Assembly (NCBI RefSeq): GCF_012034175.1 | Contig: NZ_JAATEJ010000033.1 | Location: 18,008 to 82,007, forward strand | Direction: 5' to 3' | DNA: 64,000 nt | Source: Actinacidiphila epipremni | GTDB taxonomy: Bacteria > Actinomycetota > Actinomycetes > Streptomycetales > Streptomycetaceae | Shown: positions 61,716-64,000 of the stretch, one piece after another | Position numbering within the stretch: the first letter of the stretch is position 1 | Layout of the letters: each line of letters opens with the position of its first letter | Made by a program: the position numbers and the translations under genes | Notes under the pieces: generated by a model | Database searches by the model: none | What the model was told of the DNA's origin: nothing | Seen by the model: only the letters and a program-made list of their open reading frames with translations

Positions 61716-62732
61716 CTACGCGCCCTCGCGCAGCGCAGCCGCCGCCGCGGCCGAGGCCGCCCCGTCCACCGGCGCAGCCGCCACCGGCCCGGCCCCCTCC
61801 GCGCCCGCCGCGCCCTCCGCCGGCGCAGCCGCCCGGGCCGACGCCAGCTCGGCCCGTGAGCGCCGTGCCGCCAGCAGCGCGTCGCCGGTCAGCAGCAGCA
61901 GCGCCGACCACACCAGCAGGAAGCCCACCCACTGCTCGCCGGACATGGTCTCGTGGAAGTGCAGGATCCCGATCAGGAACTGGAAGACCGGCGCCAGATA
62001 CTGCAGCAGCCCCAGCGTGGACAGCGGCAGCCGGTTCGCCGACATCCCGAAGCAGACCAGCGGCACCGCCGTGACCAGCCCGGCGAGCGCCAGCAGCCCC
62101 GCGTGCCCGGCGCCATGGCCGGTGAACGTCGCGTCACCGCGCGCCCCCAGCACCAGCAGGAAGCCCAGCGCCGGCAGGAACTGCACCGACGTCTCGGCGG
62201 CCAGCGACTCCAGCCCGCCCATCGCGATCTTCTTCTTCACCAGCCCGTAGCTGCCGAAGCTGAAGGCCAGCACGAGCGCGATCCACGGCAGCCGCCCGTA
62301 GCCGAACGCGAGCACCGCGACCGCCGCCCCGCCGATGCCGACCGCCGCCCACTGCACCGGCCGCAGCCGCTCGTGCAGCACCAGCACGGCCAGCCCTATC
62401 GTGACCAGCGGGTTGATGAAGTAGCCGAGTGAGGTCTCCACCACATGCCCGGCGTTGACGGCCCAGATGTACGTGCCCCAGTTCACCGACACCACGGTCG
62501 CCGCGACCGCCACCAGCGCCAGCCGGCGCGGCTGCCGTACCAGCTCCGCCAGCCACGCCCACCGGCGCAGCACCAGCAGCAGCACGCCGACCACCACCAG
62601 CGACCACACCATGCGGTGCGCCAGGATCTCGCCGGCCCCGGCCGGCTCCAGCAGCGGCCAGTAGAGGGGGAAGAGCCCCCACAGTCCGTAGGCCGCGAAG
62701 CCGTACACCAGCCCTGCGCGCTTGTCGCCCAT
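61716..62732 (-). CDS. rarD: EamA family transporter RarD
   Basis: A 338-residue inner-membrane protein with ten predicted helices in two EamA repeats. Typical RarD stretches are AYGLWGLFPLYWPLL, ILAHRMVWS, VNWGTYIWAVNAGHVVETSLGYFINPL and STLGLLQYLAPVFQFLIG. The natural substrate is not known. The C-terminal 45 residues are an Ala-rich tail beyond the family core. ATG at 62732. Confidence 0.9.
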   Translation of the reverse strand: MGDKRAGLVYGFAAYGLWGLFPLYWPLLEPAGAGEILAHRMVWSLVVVGVLLLVLRRWAWLAELVRQPRRLALVAVAATVVSVNWGTYIWAVNAGHVVETSLGYFINPLVTIGLAVLVLHERLRPVQWAAVGIGGAAVAVLAFGYGRLPWIALVLAFSFGSYGLVKKKIAMGGLESLAAETSVQFLPALGFLLVLGARGDATFTGHGAGHAGLLALAGLVTAVPLVCFGMSANRLPLSTLGLLQYLAPVFQFLIGILHFHETMSGEQWVGFLLVWSALLLLTGDALLAARRSRAELASARAAAPAEGAAGAEGAGPVAAAPVDGAASAAAAAALREGA

Positions 62733-62940
62733 CGCCGTCCGCCATCCTCCCCGTGCGCCGGTGCCGCCGGCCGTACGCGGTGCGGCGGGTCCGTACGGGT
62801 ACGACGTGCTGCGGCCCTGACGACGGTAGCGGTCGGCGGACCGCGGTGCCAGGCCCGTATCGCACAATGGTCCTGACACCGCTCCCAGGGTCCTGGCACG
62901 TACGGCCGCGCCGGCCGGTGGTGCCGCCCGGAGCCGGCGG

Positions 62941-63825
62941 TTACGCGTCGCCCTTCAGCGCGCCCAGCGCCCGCAGCTCCAGCGCGACCGTCTCCCGCAG
63001 CGGTGTCGTCGGACGCCCCGTCAGCTGCGACAGCTCACCGGTCGTACCGGCCAGCCGCCCCCGCCCGATCGCCTCGTCGACGTCCACCAGCACCGCCGCG
63101 AACGCCGCGGGCACCCCGACGCCGGTCAGGATCTCCTGCCGCTCCGCACCGCTGATGTTCTGGTACGCCACCGGCTGCCCGGACAGCTCCGCGACGGTCG
63201 CTGCGTATTCGGCGAAGCTCCACGCGGTGTCGCCGCTCAGCTCGTACGCCCGGCTGTCGTGCCCCTCACCGGTCAGGACGACGGCCGCCGCGGCGGCGTA
63301 GTCCGCCCGGGAGGCCGACGCGACCCGCCCCTCGCCCGCGTTGCCGATCACCACGCCGTGCTCCAGCACCGCCGGCAGGTTCGCGGTGTAGACCTCGGTG
63401 TACCAGCCGTTGCGCAGGAAGGTGTACGGCACCCCCGAGGAGAGGATCAGCTCCTCGGTCGCCCGGTGCTCGTCGCCGAGCGTGAAGTCGGCCGCCGGTC
63501 CGCCGAGGATGCCGGTGTACGCCAGCTGGGCGACGCCGGCCCGCGCCGCCGCCTCGACGACCGCGGTGTGCTGCGGGATCCGCCGGCCCACGTCGTTGCC
63601 GGAGATCAGCAGCACCCGGTCGCCCTCGGCGAACGCGTCCTTGAGCGTCTCGGGCCGGTCGTAGTCGGCGACATGCACCCGCACGCCGCCCGCGGCGAGG
63701 TCGGCGGCCTTGTCGGGGTCGCGCACCACGGCGGTGATCTCGCCGGGCGCGACCCCGTGCTCCAGCAGGTCGGCGATGACGAGCCGGCCCAGATGGCCGG
63801 TGGCTCCGGTGACGGCGATGCTCAC
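62941..63825 (-). CDS. NmrA-like / SDR family NAD(P)-binding protein
   Basis: A 294-residue atypical short-chain dehydrogenase of the NmrA/quinone oxidoreductase-2 type. The Rossmann loop is VTGATGHLGRLV (residues about 5-16), followed by VVRDPDKAADL and the mid-section YTFLRNGWYTEVY typical of QorB-like proteins. It probably binds NADPH and reduces quinone-like compounds or acts as a redox sensor. ATG at 63825, with gggag near it. It is preceded in the same orientation by the partial gene at the window edge, with a terminator between. Confidence 0.85.
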   Translation of the reverse strand: MSIAVTGATGHLGRLVIADLLEHGVAPGEITAVVRDPDKAADLAAGGVRVHVADYDRPETLKDAFAEGDRVLLISGNDVGRRIPQHTAVVEAAARAGVAQLAYTGILGGPAADFTLGDEHRATEELILSSGVPYTFLRNGWYTEVYTANLPAVLEHGVVIGNAGEGRVASASRADYAAAAAVVLTGEGHDSRAYELSGDTAWSFAEYAATVAELSGQPVAYQNISGAERQEILTGVGVPAAFAAVLVDVDEAIGRGRLAGTTGELSQLTGRPTTPLRETVALELRALGALKGDA

Positions 63826-63898
63826 GGTGGATCTCCCGGGGGAAGGGGGTGACGAAGTCGTTGATCACCGTAACGCCGGCCCGCGGCGGAAAAGTCCA

Positions 63899-63928
63899 GG
63901 GGCCGCCGGGGGAGTCCCCGGCGGCCCC
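63899..63928. terminator. perfect 13-bp hairpin
   Basis: ggggccgccgggg (63899-63911) and ccccggcggcccc (63916-63928) enclose the loop gagt. It lies 18 bp beyond the stop of the leftward partial gene at the window end and would terminate that gene before the NmrA-like gene. Confidence 0.88.
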
Positions 63929-63946
63929 TGTCGGCATGTCACACCC

Positions 63947-64000
63947 TCAGGGCACGATCCAGGTGTCGTTGCCGGCGAGGAGGGTGGCGAGGTCGCCGGC
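63947..64000 (-). CDS. 3' end of an unidentified gene (partial)
   Basis: The last 17 codons and stop of a leftward gene; the start lies beyond the window. The visible C-terminus ends DLATLLAGNDTWIVP. The stop TGA is at 63949-63947 and a strong terminator follows. Too little to assign a family. Confidence 0.6.
   Translation of the reverse strand, partial: AGDLATLLAGNDTWIVP

Overview
The window is high-GC actinobacterial chromosome, most likely from a Streptomyces or a very close relative. This rests on the strong third-position GC bias, the frequent GTG starts, the DUF397/DUF5753-type regulator pair, a futalosine (mqn) menaquinone route, a full 14-gene nuo operon, ergothioneine genes and a CebR-type operator. 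Most of it is conserved chromosomal backbone, with a few accessory islands.

Left part (1-8.5 kb): a GntR/UTRA regulator with three palindromic operator copies upstream and a GNAT acetyltransferase. Then comes a lipid-metabolism set arranged like mycobacterial htdX-fabG4-fadA2 (MaoC dehydratase and long FabG on one strand, thiolase divergent, with two perfect palindromes in the shared promoter). A roughly 0.7-kb tandem/inverted repeat array separates this set from a long-chain acyl-CoA synthetase. A convergent cold-shock gene follows.

8.7-19.3 kb: menaquinone synthesis genes mqnA, mqnC and menG and a geranylgeranyl-reductase-family flavoprotein. They are interspersed with a zinc-ribbon membrane protein carrying an Asp-rich repeat, a DinB-like protein, a Ser/Thr kinase, two VOC proteins and a PPOX/F420-type protein.

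19.4-24.7 kb: the first accessory system. It is a compact minus-strand RiPP locus with an 89-residue precursor, an ATP-grasp ligase of the SAV_5884 type and a PIMT-like methyltransferase, all overlapping. It has the composition expected of an aspartimide-bearing graspetide. Upstream on the same strand are a HATPase (anti-sigma-like) gene and an unknown gene, and divergent from these is an XRE-DUF5753/DUF397 pair, so the block resembles abaA/whiJ-type regulatory loci.

24.8-42.4 kb: an NlpC/P60 hydrolase, then nuoA-N encoding complex I, preceded by a close match to the Rex (NADH/NAD+ sensor) operator and closed by a perfect 16-bp hairpin.

43.2-49.5 kb: the second accessory system, a three-gene overlapping operon of trypsin-VMAP protein, MoxR-type AAA ATPase and a SAV_2336-type large protein. 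This matches the vWA-MoxR-VMAP class of predicted NTP-dependent conflict (defence) systems. The third protein carries what looks like a catalytically dead trypsin-like domain.

49.5-64 kb: egtD/egtC/egtB/egtA for ergothioneine (egtC runs in frame into egtD with no stop), a long-chain polyprenyl diphosphate synthase (probably for the menaquinone side chain), a secreted LolA/DUF2092-like protein with an ABC exporter pair, and a CebR-box-controlled AA10 lytic polysaccharide monooxygenase with a CBM2. The window ends with a flavodoxin-like oxidoreductase, a RarD-like transporter, an NmrA-like SDR protein and the 3' end of one more gene.

Menaquinone head-group synthesis, methylation, probable side-chain synthesis and reduction, and complex I all lie within about 47 kb, so respiratory chain supply dominates the backbone content. 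All functional calls are from reading the sequence; no searches were run.
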